From assembly GCF_042662685.1 (NCBI RefSeq), contig NZ_JBHSYO010000004.1, forward strand, positions 310,001-374,000: a stretch of 64,000 nt of DNA, in the 5' to 3' direction. Under the pieces are notes generated by a model. It was not told the DNA's origin. It worked only from the letters and a program-made list of their open reading frames with translations, and made no database searches. Made by a program: the position numbers and the translations under genes. The stretch comes from Pseudobowmanella zhangzhouensis (GTDB lineage Bacteria > Pseudomonadota > Gammaproteobacteria > Enterobacterales > Alteromonadaceae). Shown piece after piece: positions 16,720 through 25,984 of the stretch; the stretch's first letter is position 1; every line of letters starts with the position of its first letter.

Positions 16720-18054
16720 TTATGCTGGATTTTTGACCACATCTGCTATGTGATTGGCCCACTTATCACAGTCCTGTGCAGACTGGGATTCAACCATCAC
16801 ACGAATCAATGGCTCGGTACCACTTTTACGTAACAATACCCGACCGGTTTCACCCAGCGCGGCTTCAGCTTCGGCCACTGCATCTTTCACCGATTGTTGT
16901 TCAAGCGGCGCACTGCCCGCTTCAAAACGCACGTTAATCAGAGTCTGCGGATATTTATCCATGCCTTTGGACAGTTCGTACAATGACATTTCGCTTCGAA
17001 TCATCGCGGTCAGCACCTGCAATCCAGCAATAATACCGTCACCGGTTGAGGTCGCATTGAGGTTAATCACGTGGCCTGAACTTTCACCACCGATGTGCCA
17101 GCCTTTACGTTGCAACAGTTCCATCACATAGCGATCACCCACCGCACTGCGCTCAAACTGAATACCCAATTTGCTCAGGCCTACTTCCAGACCCAGATTA
17201 CTCATCAGAGTCCCCACCACACCACCGTTTAAGCGGCCAGATTTAAGGGCATCGCGCGCAATGATGTAGACGATTTGGTCACCGTCGATCACGTTACCTT
17301 TGTGATCGACCAACATAATCCGGTCACCATCACCATCTAGGGCAAAGCCCATATCGGCCTGTTCCTGTTTGACCCGCTCTACAATCGCGTCCATAGAGGT
17401 AGCACCAACTTTATCGTTGATATTCAGACCGTTAGGTTGGGCACCGATTTCGATAACATCCGCACCTAACTCACGCAATACATTAGGCGCGATATGGTAC
17501 GTGGCACCGTGGGCACAATCGACCACAATCTTCATGCCATGCAGCGACAACTCCGAGGGAAATGTGCCTTTACAAAACTCGATATAACGACCAGCGGCGT
17601 CATTGATACGAGTTGCCTTACCTAACTTATCCGATGCCACACATTCCATTTCACGATCCATCATGGCTTCAATCGCCAGTTCGATATCGTCATCCAGCTT
17701 GGTACCATCGGCAGCAAAGAACTTAATACCGTTGTCGTAATAAGGGTTGTGCGAAGCACTTATAACGATGCCGGCTTCGGCACGAAACGTTTTAGTCAGG
17801 TAGGCAATCGCCGGAGTGGGCATTGGGCCTAGTAAGCCAATGTTAATCCCCGCCGCAGAGAGACCGGCTTCTAAAGCAGATTCCAGCATATAGCCGGAAA
17901 TACGGGTATCCTTACCTATCAACACTTTGTTGGTACCGGCATTGGCGAGAACCCGCCCGGCGGCCCAACCTAATTTGGTCACAAACTGTGGGTTGATGCA
18001 GCTTTCGCCAACCTTGCCACGAATACCATCGGTACCAAAATATTTACGTGTCAT
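16720..18054 (-). CDS. glmM: Phosphoglucosamine mutase
   Basis: Converts glucosamine-6-P to glucosamine-1-P for peptidoglycan and LPS precursors. It has 444 residues. The phosphoserine loop GIVISASHNPYYDNG puts the active serine at 101. The metal loop is DGDGDR, the sugar loop GGESSGH and the phosphate-binding loop RKSGTEPLIRVM. AGGAAG precedes the ATG. It follows folP by 12 bases; the ftsH-folP-glmM order is conserved in gamma-proteobacteria. Confidence 0.98.
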   Translation of the reverse strand: MTRKYFGTDGIRGKVGESCINPQFVTKLGWAAGRVLANAGTNKVLIGKDTRISGYMLESALEAGLSAAGINIGLLGPMPTPAIAYLTKTFRAEAGIVISASHNPYYDNGIKFFAADGTKLDDDIELAIEAMMDREMECVASDKLGKATRINDAAGRYIEFCKGTFPSELSLHGMKIVVDCAHGATYHIAPNVLRELGADVIEIGAQPNGLNINDKVGATSMDAIVERVKQEQADMGFALDGDGDRIMLVDHKGNVIDGDQIVYIIARDALKSGRLNGGVVGTLMSNLGLEVGLSKLGIQFERSAVGDRYVMELLQRKGWHIGGESSGHVINLNATSTGDGIIAGLQVLTAMIRSEMSLYELSKGMDKYPQTLINVRFEAGSAPLEQQSVKDAVAEAEAALGETGRVLLRKSGTEPLIRVMVESQSAQDCDKWANHIADVVKNPA

Positions 18055-18066
18055 ATTGCTTCCTTT

Positions 18067-18891
18067 TTATTCTTGTTCGCTCATTGCCTGCATGATTTTC
18101 AGGGCATCCATAGTTGGCCCGACATCATGCACGCGTAAAATTTTTGCCCCGCGCTGGGCAGCTAACAGTGCACCAGTCACACTGCCGATTAAGCGCTGCT
18201 CAACCGGCTTTTCCAGTACATTGCCGATCATTGACTTACGCGACAACCCGATCAGCAATGGGAAGTCCAGGCAGGCTAGTTTATCCAGATGCGCCAGTAA
18301 ACGGTAGTTATGTTGCAGGTTTTTACCGAATCCAAAGCCTGGATCGAGCAAAATGTGATTTTTGCTTATACCCGCCGCGACACATTCCGCCGCACGTGCG
18401 GTCAAAAACGCCGCAACATCCGCCACGACATCCACATAGTCAGGGGCATCCTGCATAGTACGAGGCTGGCCCTGCATGTGCATTAAGCACACTGGCACAC
18501 CTGATTGCGCTGCCGTTGTAAGGGCACCTGGCTCTTGCAGAGCTCTTACATCATTGATTAGTCCGGCACCATGGGCGACAGCTTCGTGCATCACGCGGGC
18601 TTTGCTGGTATCAACAGATACCACACAGTCAAAACGCTGCACAATGGCATCGATTACCGGAATGACCCTTTCTATCTCCTGCTGTTCGGCCACCTCTGCT
18701 GCACCGGGACGAGTTGACTCGCCGCCCACATCGATAAATGTGGCGCCATCAGCCAACATACGCTCAACCTGAAACAAGGCTGCATCCAGTTGATTAAACT
18801 GACCGCCGTCGGAAAATGAATCGGGTGTCACATTGACGATGCCCATGATACGGGGCACGGACAGGTCGATGAAATAATTTGCGAATTGCAT
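18067..18891 (-). CDS. folP: Dihydropteroate synthase
   Basis: Condenses p-aminobenzoate with the pterin pyrophosphate in folate synthesis; the sulfonamide target. The 274-residue TIM barrel has IMGIVNVTPDSFSDGG (about 15-30), the DVGGESTRPGA loop, LDPGFGFGKN and the C-terminal LRVHDV. GAGG precedes the ATG. It lies downstream of the ftsH terminator and forms a pair with glmM. Confidence 0.97.
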   Translation of the reverse strand: MQFANYFIDLSVPRIMGIVNVTPDSFSDGGQFNQLDAALFQVERMLADGATFIDVGGESTRPGAAEVAEQQEIERVIPVIDAIVQRFDCVVSVDTSKARVMHEAVAHGAGLINDVRALQEPGALTTAAQSGVPVCLMHMQGQPRTMQDAPDYVDVVADVAAFLTARAAECVAAGISKNHILLDPGFGFGKNLQHNYRLLAHLDKLACLDFPLLIGLSRKSMIGNVLEKPVEQRLIGSVTGALLAAQRGAKILRVHDVGPTMDALKIMQAMSEQE

Positions 18892-18904
18892 GAAACCTCT
18901 GGAT

Positions 18905-18936
18905 AAAAAAAGCGCCTCGAATGAGGCGCCGCTTTA
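18905..18936 (-). terminator. ftsH terminator
   Basis: GCGCCTC-GAAT-GAGGCGC with an adjoining A-tract on the plus strand, i.e. a T-tract on the minus strand, between ftsH and folP. Confidence 0.85.
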
Positions 18937-18939
18937 TTA

Positions 18940-20856
18940 TTAGCCTGGCAAGTCGCCCGGTTGGTTGGTGGGGCTTACCGAAGATTTCTCTTCAGCCTTA
19001 GTACCAGAACCAGGTTTGCCTGATGAACTGCCGCTACGGTCATCCCAATCAGCCGGTGGACGAACCTCACGACGAGCCATCAAATCATCGATCTGACGGG
19101 CATCGATGGTTTCATATTTCATCAATGCGTCTTTCATGGTGTGCAGAATATCGATGTTGTCACGCAGAATTTGCTCGGCACGCTCATAGTTGCGGTCGAT
19201 CACTGCCTTGATTTCCGCATCAATAGCACGAGCAGTATCATCTGACATGTGCTTGGCGCGCGCCATGCTGCGGCCCAGGAATACTTCGCCTTCTTCTTCG
19301 GCATACAGCATTGGGCCCATTTTTTCAGATAATCCCCACTGGGTAACCATCTTACGTGCAATGTCAGTGGCGCGCTCAATATCGTTGGATGCGCCTGTAG
19401 TCACCTTATCGTTACCATAAATAATGGCTTCGGCGATACGACCACCGAACAAACTGGAAATCATGCTCTCCAGATGCTGTTTGGAATGACTGTATTTATC
19501 CTGCTCAGGCAGGTACATAGTCACACCCAGCGCACGGCCACGTGGAATGATCGACACTTTGTAAACCGGATCGTGCTCAGGCACCATACGACCAACAATG
19601 GCGTGACCGGCCTCGTGGTAAGCCGTCATCGCTTTTTCGTCCTCTGACATCACCATCGACTTACGCTCAGCGCCCATCATGATTTTGTCTTTGGCCTTGT
19701 CAAATTCTTCCATATTCACAACGCGCTTGTTGGCACGTGCAGCGAATAACGCGGCTTCGTTCACCAGGTTAGCTAAATCAGCGCCTGAGAAACCCGGCGT
19801 ACCACGGGCAATTACCGCAGGATCGACATTGTCACCAATCGGCACTTTACGCATGTGTACTTTCAGGATTTGTTCACGACCGCGAATATCTGGCAGACCA
19901 ACCACAACCTGGCGGTCAAAACGACCGGGACGCAGCAGCGCCGGGTCTAATACATCCGGACGGTTAGTCGCCGCGATAACGATAATGCCTTCGTTACCTT
20001 CGAAACCATCCATTTCAACCAGCATTTGGTTCAGGGTTTGCTCACGCTCATCATGACCGCCGCCCAAACCAGCACCACGCTGACGACCGACCGCATCGAT
20101 CTCATCGATAAAGATGATACATGGCGCAGACTTTTTGGCTTGTTCAAACATGTCACGCACACGTGATGCGCCCACACCGACGAACATTTCAACGAAATCT
20201 GAACCGGAGATAGTGAAAAACGGTACTTTGGCTTCACCCGCAATGGCTTTGGCCAGCAAGGTTTTACCCGTTCCAGGCGGACCTACCATCAGTACGCCTT
20301 TTGGAATTTTTCCGCCCAGCTTCTGGAATTTGCTTGGATCACGCAGGAAATCAACCAACTCAACCACTTCCTCTTTGGCCTCATCGCAGCCAGCCACATC
20401 GGCAAAAGTGGTTTTAATCTGATCTTCACCCAGCAAGCGCGCTTTGGACTTACCAAAGGACATGGCACCACGGCCACCACCACCTTGCATCTGGCGCATA
20501 AAGAAAATCCATACGCCAATCAGCAACAGCATTGGCAGCAGATTCATAAATAAGCTTGCTAACCAGGAGGTTTTTTCCGGTGGTGTACCGGTAACCGATA
20601 CACCGTTTTTGATCAGGTCGTCCATCAGATTCAAATCCAGATACGGCACAACCGTTCTGAATGTCTCGTTAGACTCAGTAACACCGGTAATCACGCGGTC
20701 ATCAATCTTGACCTCGCGTACCCGTTTATTCTGATATTGCTGAACGAAAGTGGTGTAGTCCATTTCACGGGCAGCACCATCAGTCTGACTGAAGTTACTG
20801 AACACCGCCATTAACACCACGGCGATGACCAACCACAGGACTAGATTTTTTGCCAT
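18940..20856 (-). CDS. ftsH: ATP-dependent zinc metalloprotease FtsH
   Basis: Membrane-anchored AAA+ protease that degrades LpxC, sigma-32 and unassembled membrane proteins. It has 638 residues. Two membrane helices (about 5-24 and 100-120) flank a periplasmic domain. The AAA module has Walker A GPPGTGKT, Walker B IIFIDEIDA and the SRH arginines; the protease domain has HEAGH. The C-terminal tail is Ser/Gly/Pro-rich. I chose the start MAKNLVLW by homology, three codons inside an upstream TTG. It is downstream of rlmE, as in E. coli. Confidence 0.98.
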   Translation of the reverse strand: MAKNLVLWLVIAVVLMAVFSNFSQTDGAAREMDYTTFVQQYQNKRVREVKIDDRVITGVTESNETFRTVVPYLDLNLMDDLIKNGVSVTGTPPEKTSWLASLFMNLLPMLLLIGVWIFFMRQMQGGGGRGAMSFGKSKARLLGEDQIKTTFADVAGCDEAKEEVVELVDFLRDPSKFQKLGGKIPKGVLMVGPPGTGKTLLAKAIAGEAKVPFFTISGSDFVEMFVGVGASRVRDMFEQAKKSAPCIIFIDEIDAVGRQRGAGLGGGHDEREQTLNQMLVEMDGFEGNEGIIVIAATNRPDVLDPALLRPGRFDRQVVVGLPDIRGREQILKVHMRKVPIGDNVDPAVIARGTPGFSGADLANLVNEAALFAARANKRVVNMEEFDKAKDKIMMGAERKSMVMSEDEKAMTAYHEAGHAIVGRMVPEHDPVYKVSIIPRGRALGVTMYLPEQDKYSHSKQHLESMISSLFGGRIAEAIIYGNDKVTTGASNDIERATDIARKMVTQWGLSEKMGPMLYAEEEGEVFLGRSMARAKHMSDDTARAIDAEIKAVIDRNYERAEQILRDNIDILHTMKDALMKYETIDARQIDDLMARREVRPPADWDDRSGSSSGKPGSGTKAEEKSSVSPTNQPGDLPG

Positions 20857-20917
20857 ATCACTCAATGTTGTGACCTCTGCAAGTAATTAAAAATACGTTT
20901 ACGCTGGTTAAAGACTA

Positions 20918-21547
20918 CTACGATTTGTAGCCCGTCGCTACCAGATACACCTCACTGGATCGTGCTCTGGACGAGTCTGGCTTACGAGTTTTCACCACTT
21001 TAAAGGCATCCTTGACGGCCTTAAAGTATTCATCAAACCCTTCGCCCTGAAACACTTTGACCACAAAGCTACCGTTAGGTTTTAGTACGTCACGGCACAT
21101 GTCCAAAGCCAGTTCTACCAAATACATTGAACGCGCCTGATCTGCCGCACCAGTGCCGCTCATATTCGGCGCCATGTCCGACATCACCACATCGACATTC
21201 TTACCACCAATACGTTCCAGCAAGGCATTTAAGACCATTTCCTCACGAAAATCGCCTTGCAGGAAATCGACGCCAGCGATGGAGTCCATCGGCAAAATGT
21301 CACAGGCAATTACCCGGCCGTTGTCACCAACCATATTGACCGCGTATTGCGACCAACTGCCCGGGGCAGCACCTAAGTCCACCACTGTCATACCCGGGCG
21401 GATTAACTTATCTTTTTGCTGAATTTCTTCGATTTTGAACACAGCCCGGGAGCGCAAGCCTTGTTTCTTGGCTTTTTGCACATAAGGGTCATTCACGTGT
21501 TCCTGTAACCACCGTTTGCTACTGGCGGAATGTTTTTTCTTGGTCAT
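20918..21547 (-). CDS. rlmE: 23S rRNA U2552 2'-O-methyltransferase RlmE
   Basis: Heat-shock rRNA methyltransferase (FtsJ/RrmJ) acting on 50S precursors. The 209-residue protein has the SAM motif VVDLGAAPGSWSQYA. The catalytic K-D-K-E tetrad is suggested by the Lys in SRAVFKIEEI, the Asp of VMSDMAPNMSGTG and the Lys of NGSFVVKVFQG. It leads the rlmE-ftsH pair and is divergent from yhbY. Confidence 0.97.
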   Translation of the reverse strand: MTKKKHSASSKRWLQEHVNDPYVQKAKKQGLRSRAVFKIEEIQQKDKLIRPGMTVVDLGAAPGSWSQYAVNMVGDNGRVIACDILPMDSIAGVDFLQGDFREEMVLNALLERIGGKNVDVVMSDMAPNMSGTGAADQARSMYLVELALDMCRDVLKPNGSFVVKVFQGEGFDEYFKAVKDAFKVVKTRKPDSSRARSSEVYLVATGYKS

Positions 21548-21661
21548 TCACGGTCCAAATTGAACAAAAATGTCTCAATACATACATTGATGTTAGGAAT
21601 ACCAGCAAGATGGCGCTAGAATAGCGCTTTTCAACCTCGCAACCGCAATTAATTTTTGTAA

Positions 21662-21958
21662 ATGAATCTATCAACAAAACAGAAGCAATACCTCAAAGGG
21701 CTGGCCCACTCACTCAAGCCGGTTCTGCAGTTAGGTGCAAATGGCCTGACCGAAGGCGTATTACTTGAAATCGACAATGCCCTGACATTCCACGAATTGA
21801 TCAAGGTTAAAGTACCCAGCGAGGATCGCGAACAGAAAGCCCTGGTTATGGATGCGATTATTCGCGAAACCGGTGCCGTAAAACTGCAGGTCATCGGTCA
21901 CGTTTTGGTGATGTATCGCCAAAGCGAAGACAAAAAGATCCAAATCCCGAAAAAATAA
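21662..21958 (+). CDS. yhbY: CRM-domain RNA-binding protein YhbY
   Basis: A 98-residue single CRM (CRS1-YhbY) domain protein that associates with pre-50S ribosomal particles. It has the family GxxG loop in QLGANGLTEGV, LIKVKVPSEDREQKA and the IGHVLVMYRQS strand. It is divergent from rlmE with 114 bases between, the usual arrangement in gamma-proteobacteria. Confidence 0.95.
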   Translation: MNLSTKQKQYLKGLAHSLKPVLQLGANGLTEGVLLEIDNALTFHELIKVKVPSEDREQKALVMDAIIRETGAVKLQVIGHVLVMYRQSEDKKIQIPKK

Positions 21959-21964
21959 TCAAAA

Positions 21965-21990
21965 AAAACGCCAGCTTCTGCTGGCGTTGG
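21965..21990. terminator. Shared yhbY/glnS terminator
   Basis: AACGCCAGC-TTCT-GCTGGCGTT with an upstream A-tract lies between the convergent yhbY and glnS genes. The T-tract is best for the minus-strand glnS transcript. Confidence 0.8.
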
Positions 21991-21993
21991 TCT

Positions 21994-23658
21994 TTATTCG
22001 GCTTGTTCGCTCCAGCTATCGCGAAGCTCTACCGTACGGTTAAACACCAGACGACCGTCTGTGCTGTCAATATCTTTACAGAAGTAACCAGTACGCTCAA
22101 ATTGCACCGCCTGTTCACATGGCAACGTTGCCAGTGACGGTTCTACAAAGGCATTCACCACTTTGAGTGAGTCCGGGTTGATCACACTGACAAAATCTTC
22201 TGCGCCGGCTGGATTGGCAACACTGAACAGTCTGTCATACAGATTCACCTGCGCTGGCAAACCTGTGGTCACGTCAACCCAGTGAATCACGCCTTTAACC
22301 TTGCGGCCATCTGCCGGATCTTTACCTAACGTATCTGCATCATAAGTACAATAAACCGTGGTGATATTACCGTCCGCGTCTTTTTCCACGCGCTCAGCTT
22401 TGATCACATAGGCATTACGTAAACGTACTTCTTTACCCAGCACTAAACGCTTGTACTTTTTATTCGCTTCTTCACGGAAATCGTCACGCTCGATATAGAC
22501 TTCGCGAGTGAAAGTTAGCTCGCGCTGGCCTTTAGACTCGTCGTTAGGGTGATTGGCCGCCAGCAGCGTTTGCGGTTCGCCCGCCGGGAAGTTTTCAATT
22601 ACCAATTTGATCGGGTCCAGCACCGCCATGGCGCGATTTGCATGCTCATTCAGCTCTTCACGGACACAGGCTTCCAGCATCGACATTTCAACCATGTTAT
22701 CCATCTTGGTCACGCCGATACGCTTACAAAACTCACGAATCGCAGCGGCAGGATAGCCGCGACGACGCATACCAGAAATTGTTGGCATACGTGGATCGGT
22801 CCAGCCATTGACGTGGTGTTCAGTCACCAGTTGAATCAGCTTGCGCTTGCTCAGTACGGTATATTCCAGATTCAGACGGGAAAATTCATACTGATGTGGG
22901 CGACATTCGATGCTGATATTGTCCAGCACCCAGTCATACAGACGACGGTTGTCCTGGAATTCCAGCGTACACAGTGAATGGGTAATCCCCTCTAACGCAT
23001 CCGAAATACAGTGCGTAAAGTCATACATAGGATAGATACACCATGCATCACCCGTTTGGTGATGGTGCGCAAATTTGATCCGGTACAACACAGGATCGCG
23101 CATACACATAAATGGCGATGCCATATCAATCTTGGCGCGCAGACAGCACTGGCCTTCCGCATACTCGCCGGCACGCATTTTGGCAAAATGCTCAAGGTTT
23201 TCTGCCACGCTGGTATCGCGATACGGGCTGTTGGTACCGGGGCTCGTCAGCGTCCCGCGCATTTCACGCATGGTTTCCTGATTGGAAAAATCCACATACG
23301 CCAGCCCTTTATTAATCAGCTCAACGGCATAGCCATACAGCTGTTCGAAATAGCCTGAGGAGTAACAAACGTCGCCGTCCCATTGAAACCCTAACCAATT
23401 TACGTCACGCATAATGGAGTTAACGTAATCGATATCTTCTTTTTCAGGGTTAGTGTCGTCAAAACGCAAATTACATTTGCCCTGATAATCTTGCGCCAAG
23501 CCAAAGTTCAGGCAAATGGATTTAGCATGTCCGATATGCAGGTAGCCATTGGGCTCCGGGGGAAAACGCGTATGAATTTGGTTATGTACGCCTTCGGCCA
23601 AATCCTTATCAATGATTTGACGAATAAAGTTGGTCGGACGGATGTCAGTCTCGGCCAT
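21994..23658 (-). CDS. glnS: Glutaminyl-tRNA synthetase
   Basis: Class I aminoacyl-tRNA synthetase charging tRNA-Gln. The 554-residue protein has the HIGH box in PPEPNGYLHIGHAKS (about 32-46) and the KMSKS-like loop VLSKRKL (about 266-272), with the two C-terminal anticodon-binding barrels. Direct glutaminylation by GlnS is typical of gamma-proteobacteria. It is monocistronic, with its own promoter and terminator. Confidence 0.98.
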   Translation of the reverse strand: MAETDIRPTNFIRQIIDKDLAEGVHNQIHTRFPPEPNGYLHIGHAKSICLNFGLAQDYQGKCNLRFDDTNPEKEDIDYVNSIMRDVNWLGFQWDGDVCYSSGYFEQLYGYAVELINKGLAYVDFSNQETMREMRGTLTSPGTNSPYRDTSVAENLEHFAKMRAGEYAEGQCCLRAKIDMASPFMCMRDPVLYRIKFAHHHQTGDAWCIYPMYDFTHCISDALEGITHSLCTLEFQDNRRLYDWVLDNISIECRPHQYEFSRLNLEYTVLSKRKLIQLVTEHHVNGWTDPRMPTISGMRRRGYPAAAIREFCKRIGVTKMDNMVEMSMLEACVREELNEHANRAMAVLDPIKLVIENFPAGEPQTLLAANHPNDESKGQRELTFTREVYIERDDFREEANKKYKRLVLGKEVRLRNAYVIKAERVEKDADGNITTVYCTYDADTLGKDPADGRKVKGVIHWVDVTTGLPAQVNLYDRLFSVANPAGAEDFVSVINPDSLKVVNAFVEPSLATLPCEQAVQFERTGYFCKDIDSTDGRLVFNRTVELRDSWSEQAE

Positions 23659-23700
23659 TCAGGCAATCCTCAGTGTGTCAGATAAAACATAAAGAGCGGC

Positions 23701-23706
23701 ATTATA
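23701..23706 (-). promoter_or_regulatory. glnS extended -10 promoter
   Basis: Minus strand TGTTATAAT: a perfect TATAAT with the TGn extension, about 40 bases upstream of the glnS ATG. The -35 region is poor, as is usual for extended -10 promoters. Confidence 0.6.
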
Positions 23707-23771
23707 ACAACAAGATAAAAATTAGCAGCACCGCGACGGCAGCTAATTTACGATAAATGCAGCGTTAAGAA

Positions 23772-23800
23772 TAAAAAAGCCCGCAGTAGCGGGCTTTTGT
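23772..23800 (-). terminator. sucD terminator
   Basis: AAAAAGCCCGC-AGTA-GCGGGCTTTTG just after sucD on the minus strand; it ends the sdh-suc block. Confidence 0.85.
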
Positions 23801-23815
23801 TCATTGATTATCAGC

Positions 23816-24688
23816 TTACCAGCCTGTCGCTTCGCGCAGGGCTTTGCCGATATCTGCCAGTGAGCGTACGGTTTTAACACCTGCCGCTTCCAGCGCTTTG
23901 AATTTCTCGTCAGCAGTACCTTTACCACCGGCAATGATGGCGCCAGCGTGGCCCATACGTTTGCCCGGAGGTGCAGTTACACCGGCGATGTAAGAAACAA
24001 CAGGCTTAGTTACATTAGCTTTGATAAAGGCTGCCGCTTCTTCTTCTGCCGTTCCACCGATTTCACCGATCATTACGATGGCTTCAGTTTGTGGATCTTC
24101 CTGGAACAATTTCAGGATATCGATGAAGTTTGAACCCGGGATTGGGTCACCACCGATACCAACACAGGTAGACTGGCCGAAACCTTCGTCAGTAGTCTGC
24201 TTAACGGCTTCATAAGTCAACGTACCAGAGCGCGATACGATGCCCACTTTACCTGGCTTGTGGATGTGACCTGGCATGATACCGATCTTACATTCTCCTG
24301 GCGTGATAACACCCGGACAGTTTGGACCAATCATACGCACGCCTTTGGCATTCACGTATTCTTTAACGAACAGCATATCCAGTGTCGGGATACCTTCTGT
24401 GATACACACGATCAGCTCAATGCCGGCGTCTACTGCTTCACAGATTGAATCTTTACAAAATGGTGCTGGTACGTAGATAACGGTAGCAGTCGCGCCAGTG
24501 GCTTCCACCGCTTCACGCACAGTGTTAAACACTGGCAGACCCAGGTGAGTTGTGCCGCCTTTACCTGGCGTTACACCACCAACCATTTGCGTACCGTAGG
24601 CAATCGCTTGCTCAGAGTGGAAAGTACCCTGACCACCGGTAAAGCCCTGGCAAATAACTTTGGTATCTTTATTAATTAAAACTGACAT
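23816..24688 (-). CDS. sucD: Succinyl-CoA synthetase alpha subunit
   Basis: Alpha subunit of the TCA-cycle ligase. The 290-residue protein has the CoA-binding Rossmann segment GFTGGQGTFHSEQAI and the phosphohistidine in the C-terminal GHAGAIIAGGKGTADEK (His in MGHAG). Its ATG overlaps the sucC stop (TAATG), ensuring 1:1 synthesis. It is last in sucABCD. Confidence 0.98.
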   Translation of the reverse strand: MSVLINKDTKVICQGFTGGQGTFHSEQAIAYGTQMVGGVTPGKGGTTHLGLPVFNTVREAVEATGATATVIYVPAPFCKDSICEAVDAGIELIVCITEGIPTLDMLFVKEYVNAKGVRMIGPNCPGVITPGECKIGIMPGHIHKPGKVGIVSRSGTLTYEAVKQTTDEGFGQSTCVGIGGDPIPGSNFIDILKLFQEDPQTEAIVMIGEIGGTAEEEAAAFIKANVTKPVVSYIAGVTAPPGKRMGHAGAIIAGGKGTADEKFKALEAAGVKTVRSLADIGKALREATGW

Positions 24689-25854
24689 TATTTGCCCTCC
24701 GCTGCTGCTACTACTTTTTGCGCTGCGTCAGTCAGAGACTCAGCGGCAATAATATCCAGACCAGAGTTCGCCAGAACGTCACGGCCCAGTTCAGCATTTG
24801 TACCTTCCAGACGCACCACAACCGGTACGCTTACACCGACTTCTTTCACAGCGCCGATGATACCTTCCGCGATCATGTCACAACGCACGATACCACCGAA
24901 GATGTTAACCAGTACGGCTTTAACATTGGAGTCAGACAGGATGATTTTGAATGCTTCAGCAACACGCTCTTTGGTCGCGCCACCACCAACATCCAAGAAG
25001 TTAGCCGGCTTACCACCGTGCAGGTTAACGATATCCATGGTACCCATGGCCAGACCTGCACCGTTCACCATACAGCCAACGTTGCCGTCCAGCGCTACGT
25101 AGTTCAGTTCCCACTGAGCTGCGTGCGCTTCACGAGCATCTTCCTGAGATGGGTCGTGCATGTCTTTTACTTTTGCCTGACGGTACAGTGCGTTGCTGTC
25201 GATCGCGACTTTGGCGTCCAGACAGTGCAGGTTGCCGTCAGTTTTGATGACCAGCGGGTTAATTTCAATCAGCGCCACGTCCAGATCAACGAACATCTTC
25301 GCCAGACCCATGAAGATTTGCACGAACTGCTTGATTTGAACGCCTTCCAGGCCCAGTTTGAACGCCATTTCGCGCGCCTGATAAGGCTGCGGACCCACGA
25401 TAGGATCGATTTCAGCTTTCAGGATTTTTTCTGGGGTTTCTTCTGCAACCGTCTCGATTTCTACACCACCTTCAGTTGATGCCATAAACACCACGCGGCG
25501 TGATGTACGGTCAACTACTGCACCTAAGTACAGTTCATTGGCGATATCAGTACAAGATTCAACCAGGATTTTGCTTACTGGCTGGCCTTTCTCATCAGTT
25601 TGGAAAGTAACCAGGTTTTTACCTAACCAGTTTTGCGCGAATTGTTTGATGTCGTCTTTCGACTTAACCAGCTTTACACCGCCAGCTTTACCACGGCCAC
25701 CTGCGTGTACCTGACATTTAACAACCCACTCAGAACCGCCAATACGATCTGCTGCTTCTACCGCTTGTTGAGGGGTATCTGCGGCATAGCCTTCTGATAC
25801 AGGCAAACCGTATTCACGGAATAACTGTTTACCTTGATATTCATGCAAATTCAT
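24688..25854 (-). CDS. sucC: Succinyl-CoA synthetase beta subunit
   Basis: ATP-grasp beta subunit with 388 residues (MNLHEYQGKQLFREYGLPV at the N-terminus, VKCQVHAGGRGKAGGV grasp loop, LDVGGGAT near 265 and VNIFGGIVRCD). It partners SucD. It is separated from sucB by 130 bases that hold a hairpin and a possible promoter. Confidence 0.98.
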   Translation of the reverse strand: MNLHEYQGKQLFREYGLPVSEGYAADTPQQAVEAADRIGGSEWVVKCQVHAGGRGKAGGVKLVKSKDDIKQFAQNWLGKNLVTFQTDEKGQPVSKILVESCTDIANELYLGAVVDRTSRRVVFMASTEGGVEIETVAEETPEKILKAEIDPIVGPQPYQAREMAFKLGLEGVQIKQFVQIFMGLAKMFVDLDVALIEINPLVIKTDGNLHCLDAKVAIDSNALYRQAKVKDMHDPSQEDAREAHAAQWELNYVALDGNVGCMVNGAGLAMGTMDIVNLHGGKPANFLDVGGGATKERVAEAFKIILSDSNVKAVLVNIFGGIVRCDMIAEGIIGAVKEVGVSVPVVVRLEGTNAELGRDVLANSGLDIIAAESLTDAAQKVVAAAEGK

Positions 25855-25928
25855 GGTGCTTTATATCCGTTTTCATTGAAATAAACGCTGAAAATCAGCT
25901 TTGGGTCAGACGACCCGGATTAAAATCG

Positions 25929-25955
25929 CCGGGGATTATAGTCAACCCCCGGCAG
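25929..25955 (-). promoter_or_regulatory. Hairpin and candidate sucCD promoter element
   Basis: GCCGGGG-N11-CCCCGGC forms a strong stem in the sucB-sucC spacer without a T-tract. On the minus strand the loop carries TATAAT, 80-90 bases before sucC, with only a poor -35. It could be an mRNA processing/stability hairpin or an internal promoter. Confidence 0.35.
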
Positions 25956-25984
25956 TAAAGGTAGCCAATTCCGTTAATTTTGGC

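Noticed and set aside
24718..25479. 253-codon open frame antisense to sucC
   Set aside because: A shadow frame: His/Phe/Val/Thr-rich sequence with no motif; sucC is certain on the other strand.
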